Below are positions 6,367 through 14,809 of a stretch of DNA of 64,000 nt, piece after piece. The notes below the pieces were generated by a model. That model was not told where the DNA came from. It worked only from the letters and a program-made list of their open reading frames with translations, and ran no database searches. Source of the DNA: Paenibacillus tepidiphilus (lineage in GTDB: Bacteria; Bacillota; Bacilli; Paenibacillales; Paenibacillaceae); assembly GCF_008635795.1 (NCBI RefSeq), contig NZ_VWRQ01000001.1, positions 186,001 through 250,000 of the forward strand. Direction: 5' to 3'. A program made the translations under genes and the position numbers. Position 1 is the stretch's first letter. Each line of letters opens with the position of its first letter.

Positions 6367-8292
6367 TTACCGTTCCGGCGCAAGCCGCTGTGCCAGCGCT
6401 GTATATTCCCCGCGCAGCCGCAGCAGCTTCGCTGTGCTGCGCTCATAGCCGCCGGGCCGGTTGCGCCGGCTCCAGCAGCCCCGGTAATGGTGGAGCAGAG
6501 AATCAAGCTCATGAATCTGCCGCTCCACCATAGCGGTATTTATCGCTCCGGCATCCTGCTCCAGAAGCCGCTTGAGCCGGGCCAGCGAGATCGCGTGCTT
6601 GACGAACAGAATGCCGCTGCGCAGCTCCTCCAGCACCAGCTCCGCATCGTCACAGCCCAGCTCCAGCAGCGCAAGCTCCGCTTCAAGCCCTGTGATATAA
6701 CGATCAAGGGCATCCAGATGCGCTGCAGTCAGCTTGCCGGACAACCGGAAATTGTCCAGACGGCTGCGCAGCAGCATTGACAATTCCGTATCGTTCGCAC
6801 GGTAAGCTCCGGATTCCAAGAGGTAGTAATTGCCGAGGTCCAGCAGCAGTTGGCCGATTTTCCCCGAACGGTCACGATAGATGAAGCTGTTCAGGTAGCC
6901 TGTCACATCGGCCGTCAGGTTGTTCTCTACCTGCCAGGCCAGCGCTGCGCCATAGACGAACCCCGGATAGCTGACCGGCAGCTGCTGCCAGTGACCATGG
7001 TCGCCCCAATCGGTAATGAGGTAGCCGGCCGCTCCGTTACGTTTGCCGTGGATGGCGGCGCTGCGCAGGTTACCCAGCATATTGTCGGTTCGGCCGGTCA
7101 AGGAATTCCAGGAGCTGGTTCCCGGGCAGATATAGAACGGAATACCGGCTTCCCGGAATTTGTCCGTGTCTTCGGCGAAGGGATGATCGTCGCCATAGCC
7201 CCATTCCATAGCGATGATATTCTTCGGCAGCTGGGGAATCAGCTCCGGGTATTGCAGGATGATGTCTCCCCAGAACTGCATCGTTTTGCCGCGTGCCTCC
7301 ACAAGCTCCTGTATTTTCTTCAGAAAAGACAGGTAGAGATTGCCCTTGCCCGCAGAAGCAGCCGCGGCCTTGCTTTTGCCCATCCCCACCTCATAGGTCT
7401 CATCGCAGCCTACATTAAATAAGTCCGAGGTGAAATAAGGAAGAAGGTCGTCGTACATTGTACCCAGCAGCTTCAGCACTTCAGGGTCTTCGGTATGGAA
7501 TGTGCCCGGCTCCATCGACAGGCCGTCCGGATGGAAATCGCTGTCGTACATCCCTTCGGGAAGCATAAAGCCATCAGGCATTTCTGCAAGGTGGTTGAAC
7601 TCCGGCCGGGTGAGCCAGCCCTCCATATGCCCGAAGCTGTTCTGATTGGGAACGAGTGCAATATAGCGCTCGCGGCAATAGTCATTCAGCAGCAGGATTT
7701 CTTCCCCGGTGATGGGGGTTTCCAGCTCCCAGACGGCGGGAAAGGACTCATAGGCAAAAGGAGCTCCTTCTATATATAGCTGCAGCTGGTTCAGTTTAAG
7801 GTCCGCCATCAGATCAACGATCCGGTACAGTGTGGCAAGCTGGGGAATTTTGTTGCGGCTGATGTCGATCATCAGCCCGCGGGCGGCGAAATCCGGCTCA
7901 TCATAAATCTGCAGGCACGGCAGGCTTCTTCCGCAATGCGCCAGCAGCTGCTTCAGGGTTGCCACTGCATAATAGGCGCCTTCCGGAGAGCTGTAGGAAA
8001 CGGAAATTTCTTCAACAGAGACGGCGATTTCATAAGCCTGCATGGAGAGCAGGCGGTTATAGCTGAACCGGAATGCGGCAAGGTCCTGCTCATGGTCGCC
8101 CAGCGACAGCTGCAGATGCAGGTGCAGGCTCTGCTCCAGGATTCGTTGAAGCCTGCGGACGGCGGGCAAGGCGGAGCGGTTGGCTTCTCCGGCCAGTGCA
8201 ATGGTGGCTCCTGACGGAATACGGTAGTGCCCTTCCAGAAGCTGCAGGTTGCGGGGGCGCGGCAGCAGCGGCAGGCTGTTGGGATCTGACAT
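6367..8292 (-). CDS. GH20 family beta-N-acetylhexosaminidase
   Basis: ATG 8292 (MSDPNSLPLLPRPRNLQ) is chosen because GAGGTG lies 7 nt upstream; upstream in-frame codons to 8340 have no site. The 641-aa protein lacks a signal peptide, so it is probably cytoplasmic. Residues about 8-120 form the N-terminal GH20b domain (NRLLSMQAYEIAV, SPEGAYYAVATLKQLL), followed by the TIM barrel beginning at ARGLMIDISRNKIP. The catalytic Asp-Glu pair is in the motif NVGCDETYEVG. Family role: removes terminal GlcNAc or GalNAc from oligosaccharides. The C-terminal 170 residues are helical and extend beyond the barrel. It is divergent from an AraC regulator 83 bp away, which is likely to control it (inference). 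Substrate could be imported chito- or glycan-derived oligosaccharides. Confidence 0.9.
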   Translation of the reverse strand: MSDPNSLPLLPRPRNLQLLEGHYRIPSGATIALAGEANRSALPAVRRLQRILEQSLHLHLQLSLGDHEQDLAAFRFSYNRLLSMQAYEIAVSVEEISVSYSSPEGAYYAVATLKQLLAHCGRSLPCLQIYDEPDFAARGLMIDISRNKIPQLATLYRIVDLMADLKLNQLQLYIEGAPFAYESFPAVWELETPITGEEILLLNDYCRERYIALVPNQNSFGHMEGWLTRPEFNHLAEMPDGFMLPEGMYDSDFHPDGLSMEPGTFHTEDPEVLKLLGTMYDDLLPYFTSDLFNVGCDETYEVGMGKSKAAAASAGKGNLYLSFLKKIQELVEARGKTMQFWGDIILQYPELIPQLPKNIIAMEWGYGDDHPFAEDTDKFREAGIPFYICPGTSSWNSLTGRTDNMLGNLRSAAIHGKRNGAAGYLITDWGDHGHWQQLPVSYPGFVYGAALAWQVENNLTADVTGYLNSFIYRDRSGKIGQLLLDLGNYYLLESGAYRANDTELSMLLRSRLDNFRLSGKLTAAHLDALDRYITGLEAELALLELGCDDAELVLEELRSGILFVKHAISLARLKRLLEQDAGAINTAMVERQIHELDSLLHHYRGCWSRRNRPGGYERSTAKLLRLRGEYTALAQRLAPER

Positions 8293-8375
8293 AGCGGAAC
8301 ACCTCTTCTTCATGTAAAATATAGGCATCTTCGTAATCAAGATAACATTCCTGCATCAAGGGGGGAATAGAAGCT

Positions 8376-9227
8376 GTGTCTCAGCACATGGATTATATGA
8401 TCAGTCCGTATCCTATCCGGATCATGGATCCCAAGGTGGAGGCTTCCAGGCTGCGGCTGAAATCGGTGGCGATCCATCAGGCCGGACACCTCCCCGGCAG
8501 AATCCTGTTCCGCCGAGAGGCAGAGTTCGAACATTGGGCGCTGGTACTGATTACCGCAGGTACCGGCAGTTACCTGGAGAGTGGAGGCCGGCAGCAGCAG
8601 GTGCGGTCCGGCAGCCTTTTTTTCTTCCGGCCGGGCTACAGCTACAATTTTGGCCCGCCTCCGGGAGGCTTCTGGGATGAATATTACATCAGCTTCTATG
8701 GCAAGCGGGTGGAGGAATGGCTGGAAGCGGGCCTTCTGACAGGGGGGACAGTGTTTCAGGGCGTTACGGTGCACAAACTGCAGACGTTCTTTGAAGAAGT
8801 ATTGTCCCAGATGGACAGCGGCGATGCCGAAGATGCGGACCTGGCCTGCCTGACGCTTGAACGGATGCTGCTGGGAGTTGCGCGGCAGACCGGGACACAG
8901 GAGCGTCCCCAGTCCGAGGCCATGAGGAAGATCCGTACCGGTCTGCAGGCCTGTGTGTACGGGAAGACGGAGCCGGAGCAGATTGCCGCAGAACATCATA
9001 TTTCGCTGTCCACGCTGCGCCGGCAGGTACGGAACAGTACGGGATACCCTTTACACGAATACATACACCGGCTAAAAATGGCCGAAGCGAAGCATCTGCT
9101 GCTAAATACCTCTCTGCAGGTGCAGGAAATTGCCGGCCTGCTGCAATACGGCGATCCGTTCTATTTCTCACGATTGTATAAAAAATATATGGGCGTATCT
9201 CCCCAATTTTCCCGCAGCAGCATGTGA
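8376..9227 (+). CDS. AraC-family transcriptional regulator
   Basis: GTG 8376 is preceded by AAGGGGGG. The 283-aa protein has an N-terminal cupin-like sensor (about 25-120; LESGGRQQQVRSGSLFFFRPGYSYNF) and a C-terminal pair of helix-turn-helix motifs (about 190-280): KTEPEQIAAEHHISLSTLRRQ and LQVQEIAGLLQYGDPFYFSRLYKKYMGVSP, the latter being the AraC signature. Family role: sugar-responsive activator. It faces away from the GH20 gene with an 83-bp shared upstream region, so the hexosaminidase gene is its most likely target. No terminator is obvious directly after it; the next gene has its own promoter at 9279. Confidence 0.92.
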   Translation: MSQHMDYMISPYPIRIMDPKVEASRLRLKSVAIHQAGHLPGRILFRREAEFEHWALVLITAGTGSYLESGGRQQQVRSGSLFFFRPGYSYNFGPPPGGFWDEYYISFYGKRVEEWLEAGLLTGGTVFQGVTVHKLQTFFEEVLSQMDSGDAEDADLACLTLERMLLGVARQTGTQERPQSEAMRKIRTGLQACVYGKTEPEQIAAEHHISLSTLRRQVRNSTGYPLHEYIHRLKMAEAKHLLLNTSLQVQEIAGLLQYGDPFYFSRLYKKYMGVSPQFSRSSM

Positions 9228-9278
9228 TTCCTGTACTGGTCCGTTTGGCAGCTGTTTGTCGGATTTTGAGGGTTTTTG

Positions 9279-9308
9279 TTGACACTCATAAATTTGAAAT
9301 GCTATGAT
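9279..9308 (+). promoter_or_regulatory. Strong SigA-type promoter
   Basis: TTGACA at 9279-9284, 18-nt spacer, TATGAT at 9303-9308, about 60 nt before ATG 9368. The -35 is perfect and the -10 matches 5 of 6. It drives the small Cys-containing gene alone, since a terminator follows that gene. Confidence 0.75.
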
Positions 9309-9367
9309 CTAGCTAATATTAACAGTTTTATGGGGAAATTCGACTATGTTAGGCCGGAGATGAAACC

Positions 9368-9553
9368 ATGAGAGAGTATTACTGCATCGCTTGCCGCAGT
9401 CTCCATAAGGTGGATATGCATAAGAACCATGCCGTTCGCGTCCTTTCCACCGGGTATCATATCGTTGGCGAACAGCGCTATCAGATCTGCATATGCAATT
9501 ACCGCAAGCTGCCTGCAGCCCCGCCGGTCCCTTCAAGGCAACCGACAGAGTAA
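9368..9553 (+). CDS. Small hypothetical protein with CxxC motif, 61 aa
   Basis: ATG 9368 follows CCGGAGATG at suitable distance, and the gene is flanked by a near-consensus promoter and a Rho-independent terminator, so it is a monocistronic transcription unit. The product starts MREYYCIACRSLHKVDMHK, with CIAC near the N-terminus, CIC at 43-45 and His residues between, which suggests a small metal-binding or zinc-ribbon-like fold. There is no signal peptide. I do not recognise a family and assign no function. Base composition is like the neighbours. Confidence 0.7.
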   Translation: MREYYCIACRSLHKVDMHKNHAVRVLSTGYHIVGEQRYQICICNYRKLPAAPPVPSRQPTE

Positions 9554-9593
9554 CTGAACCAGTTGCAGTAGTTCCGTAGAAATCAAGTGAGCG

Positions 9594-9622
9594 GCCTGTC
9601 TCTCCGGAGACAGGCTATTTTT
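9594..9622 (+). terminator. Rho-independent terminator
   Basis: GCCTGTCTC-TCCG-GAGACAGGC (9594-9615) followed by TATTTTT. It closes the small Cys-protein gene. Confidence 0.85.
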
Positions 9623-9770
9623 GCATGCCAACCTTGGTATGTGAACTTTTCGTGAAGAATATTTTCCGCATTTCTATAGGAATTGGGCATAAATGTTTGA
9701 AACTTTGAAAAAAACTCATGGCATATTGTTATTTATTTGCAATGAAAACGGTGTCAACAAAAAGGGAAAC

Positions 9771-9799
9771 TTGTTATTGTGATTTTTCTCATGTATGAT
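9771..9799 (+). promoter_or_regulatory. SigA-type promoter of the two-component operon
   Basis: TTGTTA (9771-9776), 17-nt spacer, TATGAT (9794-9799), 61 nt before ATG 9861. The stretch 9640-9770 just upstream is AT-rich and contains no gene. Confidence 0.65.
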
Positions 9800-9860
9800 G
9801 CTTTTAACAAAGCTTTAGAAAAGCTCGCATTTTCCAAAAAGTGGAGAATAGGGTGGTGGG

Positions 9861-11507
9861 ATGAAAATCAAGACAACCGCAGATGACAAATGGATCGCCT
9901 TGTACAGAACCTTATGTTTGTCCCTCACATCGCTTATGTACCTCATGGACCCTACCGAAGTTTCCATTATTTCCAAATCCCTGCTGATTATCGTGTTATT
10001 TATATGCGCTTATATATTCACTTTTTATTACTGCAGACTTCGGAATCAATCGCGGGTCCTCATGATTGCTGTAGCTCTGGAGATGACGGGCGTTCTTGCA
10101 CTGGCATGGTTTACAGGCGGCCACGATAGTCCGTTCGGCATTTATTTACTGAGCCCGCTGCTGATTGCCGCCGGCTTGCTGCCGCTTTATTTCAGCATCA
10201 GCCTGCTTCTGGGCTCGTCTGGGATTTATTTGTTTTTTTATAACATTTCCCCTGTGCACACCGGCATATCTTTTGTAGAAGCCTTATCGGATTTCACCAG
10301 CCTGTTTCTAGCCATGGTACTTGCGGTTATAGTTATGCAAATGGTTAATCGGGCGAAGCGGCAGCGGGATGAAGCAAACGCACGGACCAATGACACAATG
10401 GAACATATCAAATCGCTGTATCATATCGTGGAGAATTCCAGCCAGCATGACTTTATGAACATCGGCCAGGTTATTACGGATTATGTGGTGAAGCTTACCA
10501 AGCTGGATAAAGCTTTGTTCTGGTTCGCCAAGAAGAGCGGAGAGCCTGCGCCACAGAGCCGGCAGACCGGCTGGCTGCACGAAGAGGAGCGCTTCCTCTT
10601 CTCGGAATTGGATAAGCATGAGCAGGAGTGGCGGCTGCAGCGTGAACCGTTGTTCAAGAGCCTGCCGGGAATCGGCGATTTCCTGCTGATGCCGGTGCGG
10701 ATGAGCACCCGTTTTGTCGGTATGATCGGCGTGAAGCTGGAAGCCTCGGAAGGTCTTGAGGGACGACGTTGGTATATCCAGCAGCTGATGTTCCTGTCCG
10801 AGCTGAGCGCCATTATTTTGGAGCGCCATGAGCTGGGCGTTATCGAGAACCGGCTGATCATTACCAACGAGCAGAACCGGATTGCCGACGAAATGCACGA
10901 CAGCGTATCACAGAGCCTGTTCGGCATTGTCTATGCCACCCACTCCCTGAAGCAGACCTGGCGCAAGATGAGTGATACGGAGCTGGAGGAGCAAATCGAG
11001 CTGATCCATGATTCGGCGACCAAGGTGGCCAAGGAGCTGCGGATTACAATCTACAGCCTTAGCTCGAAGAAGAGCGGCGGTCCAACCTGGCTGGGCATGG
11101 TGAGATCGCATCTGAAGAGTCTGTCCAGACTGAACGATGTGGAGATTGAACTCAAGATAACCGGGGACGATTTCAGTCTCCCCTATCCGTACCATAAAGC
11201 CCTGTTCCGGATCATCTCCGAAGCGACGGGCAATGCCATCCGCCATGGGGCAGCGAGCCGGGTGGACGTGGAATTATCGCTCAAACCCAAATGGATCAGA
11301 TTGTCGATTATCGACGACGGCGTCGGCTTTAACACCGAGCGGCTTTGGGCCGAATCCGAGGAGCACTCCGGCGGGCTAGGCATGAAGAATATGCAGTATC
11401 TGGCTCAATCGCTGGGCGGCGATTTTCAGCTGTCGAGCAGCGAGAATGCAGGGACGAGAATTTTAATTACGATACCGGTTGGTGTGGCTGAATTAAAAAA
11501 TGCATAA
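9861..11507 (+). CDS. NarL-type sensor histidine kinase (HisKA_3)
   Basis: The 548-aa protein begins with a cytoplasmic stub and about six hydrophobic helices (residues 15-155), then a coiled coil (160-195), a GAF-like region (about 200-325, ending MPVRMSTRFVGMIGVKLEA), and the HisKA_3 dimerisation helix NRIADEMHDSVSQSLFG with His346. The HATPase_c part has HKALFRIISEATGNAIRHG (N-box), DDGVGF and GGLGMKNM. This is the DegS/LiaS/DesK class, which pairs with LuxR-type regulators. RBS GGGTGGTGGG precedes ATG 9861. The response regulator starts 24 bp downstream, so the two form an operon. Position directly before the exopolysaccharide locus suggests it controls matrix production (inference). The signal is unknown; there is no large extracellular domain, pointing to a membrane or intracellular cue. 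Confidence 0.93.
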   Translation: MKIKTTADDKWIALYRTLCLSLTSLMYLMDPTEVSIISKSLLIIVLFICAYIFTFYYCRLRNQSRVLMIAVALEMTGVLALAWFTGGHDSPFGIYLLSPLLIAAGLLPLYFSISLLLGSSGIYLFFYNISPVHTGISFVEALSDFTSLFLAMVLAVIVMQMVNRAKRQRDEANARTNDTMEHIKSLYHIVENSSQHDFMNIGQVITDYVVKLTKLDKALFWFAKKSGEPAPQSRQTGWLHEEERFLFSELDKHEQEWRLQREPLFKSLPGIGDFLLMPVRMSTRFVGMIGVKLEASEGLEGRRWYIQQLMFLSELSAIILERHELGVIENRLIITNEQNRIADEMHDSVSQSLFGIVYATHSLKQTWRKMSDTELEEQIELIHDSATKVAKELRITIYSLSSKKSGGPTWLGMVRSHLKSLSRLNDVEIELKITGDDFSLPYPYHKALFRIISEATGNAIRHGAASRVDVELSLKPKWIRLSIIDDGVGFNTERLWAESEEHSGGLGMKNMQYLAQSLGGDFQLSSSENAGTRILITIPVGVAELKNA

Positions 11508-11530
11508 ACTTTAGGCAGGAGGTCGTTCAA

Positions 11531-12166
11531 GTGAATATCGTCATTGTTGATGATCACCCTTTGGTGAGAAGAGGACTCGCAGCGGTTATTTCCATGCAGC
11601 CCGATCTGAATTTTGCGGGGGAAGCGACCAACGGCCAAGAAGCGCTTCAGGTTATTGAAGAGACGCAGCCTGATCTTGTGCTGATTGATCTGAAGCTTGC
11701 TGATGAATCGGGACTCGATGTCATTAAAGCGGCACGTACGCGCGGATTCTCCAGCAAGTTCATTCTGCTGACCTCATCGGCCAGCCGGGAGGACTTCCTG
11801 AAGGCGGAGGAGGTGCTGGTGGACGGTTATGTGCTGAAGGAGGCTCTGCCCGAAGAGCTGTTATTCGCCATTCAGCTCGTGCACAAGGGACGCAAATATT
11901 ATGATCCCGGTCTAATGGAAGATAAGATGCGAATCGGCGGCAGCAGTCCTACCGATGAGCTGACTCCCAAGGAGAAGGAAGTGCTGATTGAGCTGGGCCA
12001 GGGGGCTTGCAACCGGGAAATTGCGTCGCGCTTGTTCATCAGTGAATTTACGGTCAAAAAGCATGTGAGCCAGATTCTGGCGAAGCTGCAGGTGGCTGAC
12101 CGCACGCAGGCGGCATTGTACGCAAATGCGGTGGGATTAAGCAAGTTTGAGATGTCATTCGAGTGA
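11531..12166 (+). CDS. NarL/FixJ-family response regulator
   Basis: GTG 11531 follows GGCAGGAGG. The 211-aa protein has a receiver domain (1-120) with acidic pocket VDDHP, phospho-acceptor Asp53 (LVLIDLKLADESG) and switch LLTSS, and a C-terminal LuxR helix-turn-helix (about 145-205: LTPKEKEVLIELGQG, NREIASRLFISEFTVKKHVSQILAKL). It is the cognate partner of the kinase just upstream. A strong terminator ends the operon at 12200-12225, separating it from the exopolysaccharide genes 275 bp further on. Family role: DNA-binding activator when phosphorylated. A dyad at 12262-12281 is a candidate target. Confidence 0.95.
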   Translation: MNIVIVDDHPLVRRGLAAVISMQPDLNFAGEATNGQEALQVIEETQPDLVLIDLKLADESGLDVIKAARTRGFSSKFILLTSSASREDFLKAEEVLVDGYVLKEALPEELLFAIQLVHKGRKYYDPGLMEDKMRIGGSSPTDELTPKEKEVLIELGQGACNREIASRLFISEFTVKKHVSQILAKLQVADRTQAALYANAVGLSKFEMSFE

Positions 12167-12199
12167 AGTTTTCAAGTAAACCCATATGATCGGCTGAGA

Positions 12200-12225
12200 A
12201 CACGGACAATTGTCCGTGTTTTTTT
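12200..12225 (+). terminator. Rho-independent terminator after the two-component operon
   Basis: ACACGGACAATTGTCCGTGT is a perfect dyad followed by seven T residues. Confidence 0.9.
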
Positions 12226-12441
12226 GTGCTGTCTGCTCTCTGACACTGGCCCTGTTGCGGCATGGTACTAAAGTATACCATCGCCCTCCACTATCGTGCC
12301 AAACCCAATTACTCCAAAGTGAAGATGAAAGTAATGGTAGGAGCCATGTGGCAAACCCGGGGGATTGATAGAATAAAAGCAAGAAATCTGAAACTTTCAT
12401 GATTGCTTTCAGAACCCAAAGATTACGGAAGGAGGTTTACT
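12226..12441 (+). promoter_or_regulatory. Upstream region of the exopolysaccharide operon
   Basis: This 216-bp gap holds no gene. It contains an inverted repeat, ATGGTACT-aa-AGTATACCAT, at 12262-12281, the best candidate regulator site, and a smaller dyad ATGG-TAGGAG-CCAT near 12333. No pair of -35/-10 boxes close to consensus stands out; TTGATA near 12364 has no good -10 partner. The GGCAAACCC at about 12352 resembles the start of a c-di-GMP aptamer but the rest of that motif is missing. Confidence 0.4.
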
Positions 12442-13182
12442 GTGGAAAAGACGATTTTGGATTACATTAACCTGATCAAGAAGAAGCTATGGTTAATTGT
12501 GGCATTTGTGTTAGTCTCCTGCTTGACCACCTTCTATGCCAGCAAGAACTTCGTTACTCCCGTCTACTCCGCCTCCGGACAACTGCTTGTCAACAACATC
12601 GCAAATGTCCCCGAGAGCAACAATCTCAACAACTTAAACTTCAGCCTTAATCTCATCGAGAGCTACAAGGAAATCATGTTATCTCCTACTATTCTGAAGA
12701 GCGTTGTTGCGGAACATCCGGAATTCAAGCTGACAGAAGAGCAACTGGCCGGAAGACTGCAGATTAAGACATCGGAGAAAAGCCAGGTCATCAACGTTAG
12801 CGTTCAGGATACGAACTACGCCAATGCCGCCAATATCGTAAACGCGGTTTCGCAGGAATTTATCCGCACCCTGCCGTCACTGATGATGCTGGATAACGTC
12901 ACGCTGCTGACTCCGGCCGATCCCGCCGATGCACCGGCTCCGGTGAACGGCGGAGTGGCGATGAACCTGATTATCAGCTTTGTCGTATCGCTGATGGCTG
13001 CCGTCGGTCTCATTCTGCTGATGGAAACTTTGAGCGGTGCCTTGCGAAGCGAGCGGGAAGCAGTGCACGATCTGGGACTGCCGGTCATTGCCAGCATTCC
13101 GGTCATCCGCAAGCGCGATTTGGGCAAAGCGGCAAATGCCAATGCCAGAGTAGGGGAGGGTGCTTATGCTACGGCTGAATAA
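12442..13182 (+). CDS. Wzz-like polysaccharide chain-length/BY-kinase modulator (YveK/CapA type)
   Basis: GTG 12442 is chosen because GGAGG stands 6 nt upstream (GGAAGGAGGTTTACT). The 246-aa protein starts with a cytoplasmic stub and a first membrane helix (about 17-37, LWLIVAFVLVSCLTTF), an extracytoplasmic Wzz domain rich in helices (NLNFSLNLIESYKEIM...), the conserved Pro-rich PADPADAPAPVNG segment before the second helix (about 185-205), and a cytoplasmic tail. In Gram-positive systems this protein controls chain length and activates the separate tyrosine kinase encoded next. The kinase gene overlaps its 3' end by 17 bp, so the pair is translationally coupled. It is the first gene of the locus. 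Confidence 0.9.
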   Translation: MEKTILDYINLIKKKLWLIVAFVLVSCLTTFYASKNFVTPVYSASGQLLVNNIANVPESNNLNNLNFSLNLIESYKEIMLSPTILKSVVAEHPEFKLTEEQLAGRLQIKTSEKSQVINVSVQDTNYANAANIVNAVSQEFIRTLPSLMMLDNVTLLTPADPADAPAPVNGGVAMNLIISFVVSLMAAVGLILLMETLSGALRSEREAVHDLGLPVIASIPVIRKRDLGKAANANARVGEGAYATAE

Positions 13183-13807
13183 AAGCTTGATTACAGACCT
13201 TAATCCGGCTTCGCATATTTCGGAATCGTTCCGTTCGCTGCGCACGTACATCCGTCAGCTCGGTCTCCTCGGGGGAGAAGGCGGGAAGGTGCTGCTCTTC
13301 ACTTCCGCCGAGGAAGGCGCAGGAAAGACGACCGTGCTGTCCAACCTGGCGGTATCCTTCGTCCAGGATGGCAAGAAGGTGGCCGTTGTCGATTGCGACC
13401 TGCGGCGGCCCGGACTCCACACGGTGTTTGAGGTCGAGGGCAGCCATGGGCTGGCAGCCTACCTCAGCGGTCAAGAGGAAGCCAAGGATGTGGCCGTGTA
13501 CGGCAATCTGGCGAACCTGGCCGTTATCCCGGCCGGCATGAGCCGGGTTACTCCGCCGGATCTGCTCGGCAACGAACATATGGCGGCGCTGCTCACAGAG
13601 CTGAAGGCGAGCTTTGATCTGGTGCTGCTGGATACGCCGCCAGCGGTGGAATACAGCGATGCCCGCATCCTGGCCCCGTTGACCGACGGCGTTATCCTGG
13701 TGGCCAGACAGGGGAAATCGAAACGCGAGTCGCTCCGCAAGCTGAAGGCGGTCATGGAGCAAAGCGGCTCGAATATACTCGGGATTGCCATGAATCAGGC
13801 GAAGTAA
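13166..13807 (+). CDS. CpsD/EpsB-type bacterial tyrosine kinase (BY-kinase)
   Basis: ATG 13166 follows AGGGGAGGG at 6 nt; GTG 13160 is possible but too close. The 213-aa cytoplasmic ATPase carries Walker A TSAEEGAGKTT, Walker A' VVDCDLRRPGLH and Walker B LVLLDTPPA, typical of CpsD/YwqD kinases. It needs the preceding Wzz-like protein for activation (family knowledge). The usual C-terminal cluster of tyrosines, which is autophosphorylated in this family, is absent: the protein stops at GIAMNQAK. Either the kinase signals through other residues or it acts on other substrates. It sits between the Wzz-like gene and galU, and UDP-sugar enzymes such as Ugd are known BY-kinase targets in Bacillus. 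Confidence 0.9.
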   Translation: MLRLNKSLITDLNPASHISESFRSLRTYIRQLGLLGGEGGKVLLFTSAEEGAGKTTVLSNLAVSFVQDGKKVAVVDCDLRRPGLHTVFEVEGSHGLAAYLSGQEEAKDVAVYGNLANLAVIPAGMSRVTPPDLLGNEHMAALLTELKASFDLVLLDTPPAVEYSDARILAPLTDGVILVARQGKSKRESLRKLKAVMEQSGSNILGIAMNQAK

Positions 13808-13883
13808 GGAAGTCCGTACCGGCTAGGTTGTGTAAAGAGAAAGATGGGATGGAGAGAAACTTCACTTTCAGGAGGTAGTAGCG

Positions 13884-14774
13884 ATGAAAAAGGTCAAGAA
13901 GGTAATCATTCCTGCAGCAGGTCTGGGAACGCGCTTCCTGCCTGCGACGAAGGCGATGCCGAAGGAAATGCTTCCAATCATCAACAAACCGACAATCCAG
14001 TACATTGTAGAAGAGGCGATTGCTTCCGGCATTGAGGACATTATCATCGTTACCGGTAAAGGCAAACGGGCCATCGAGGATCACTTCGACAACGCGTTTG
14101 AACTGGAATCCCGTCTGCTGGAGGACGGTAAGCTCGACTTGCTGAAAGAGGTGCAGCGATCCTCGAAGGTGGAAATCCACTATATCCGGCAAAAGGAGCC
14201 CAAGGGCCTCGGACACGCCGTATGGTGCGCCAGACGCTTCATCGGAGATGAGCCGTTCGGCGTCATGCTCGGCGATGATATCGTCACCGGCAAGGTTCCC
14301 TGCCTGAAGCAATTGATCGACCAGTACGAGGAAACGCAGAACTCGGTTATCGGCGTGCAGGAAATTCCGGATGAATTCACCAACCGTTACGGCATCATTG
14401 AGCCTGATCTTCAGGACGGACGCCTGTACCGGGTGCAGAATTTCGTGGAGAAGCCGGCGCTGGGAACAGCACCGTCCAACCTGGCCATTATGGGCCGCTA
14501 CGTCTTCACTCCGAAGATCTTCAAGTACCTGGACCTGCAGGAAAAGGGTGCCGGCGGCGAGATTCAGCTGACCGATGCGATTCAGAAGCTGAATCAGAGC
14601 GAACGCGTCTATGCTTACAACTTTGATGGAACAAGATACGATGTCGGTGAACGTCTCGGTTACATTTTGACAACTCTGGAGTTTGCCCTGCAAAGCGATG
14701 ATTTGCGCTATCCGGTCATGGACGCCATGGCGGAATGGCTCAGCAAAGCGGGACAAACCACCCTGAGCAGTTGA
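13884..14774 (+). CDS. galU: UTP-glucose-1-phosphate uridylyltransferase
   Basis: ATG 13884 follows CAGGAGG. The 296-aa protein opens with the nucleotidyltransferase motif [20 protein letters not shown] and continues with [28 protein letters not shown], both diagnostic of GalU. FVEKP and YDVGERLGY near the C-terminus complete the signature. The reaction makes UDP-glucose from glucose-1-phosphate and UTP. Within this locus UDP-glucose can be used directly or oxidised to UDP-glucuronate by the dehydrogenase at 25877. The length is standard for the family. It lies 76 bp after the BY-kinase in the same orientation and is probably co-transcribed. Confidence 0.96.
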   Translation: MKKVKKVIIPAAGLGTRFLPATKAMPKEMLPIINKPTIQYIVEEAIASGIEDIIIVTGKGKRAIEDHFDNAFELESRLLEDGKLDLLKEVQRSSKVEIHYIRQKEPKGLGHAVWCARRFIGDEPFGVMLGDDIVTGKVPCLKQLIDQYEETQNSVIGVQEIPDEFTNRYGIIEPDLQDGRLYRVQNFVEKPALGTAPSNLAIMGRYVFTPKIFKYLDLQEKGAGGEIQLTDAIQKLNQSERVYAYNFDGTRYDVGERLGYILTTLEFALQSDDLRYPVMDAMAEWLSKAGQTTLSS

Positions 14775-14809
14775 ATCTGAAAAACTTGATTTAGGAGGAA
14801 TGAGAAGAA

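Noticed and set aside
12345-12380. GGCAAACCC upstream of the EPS operon as a second c-di-GMP aptamer
   Set aside because: The GACGCAAAGC block, GAAA tetraloop and closing stems are all missing.
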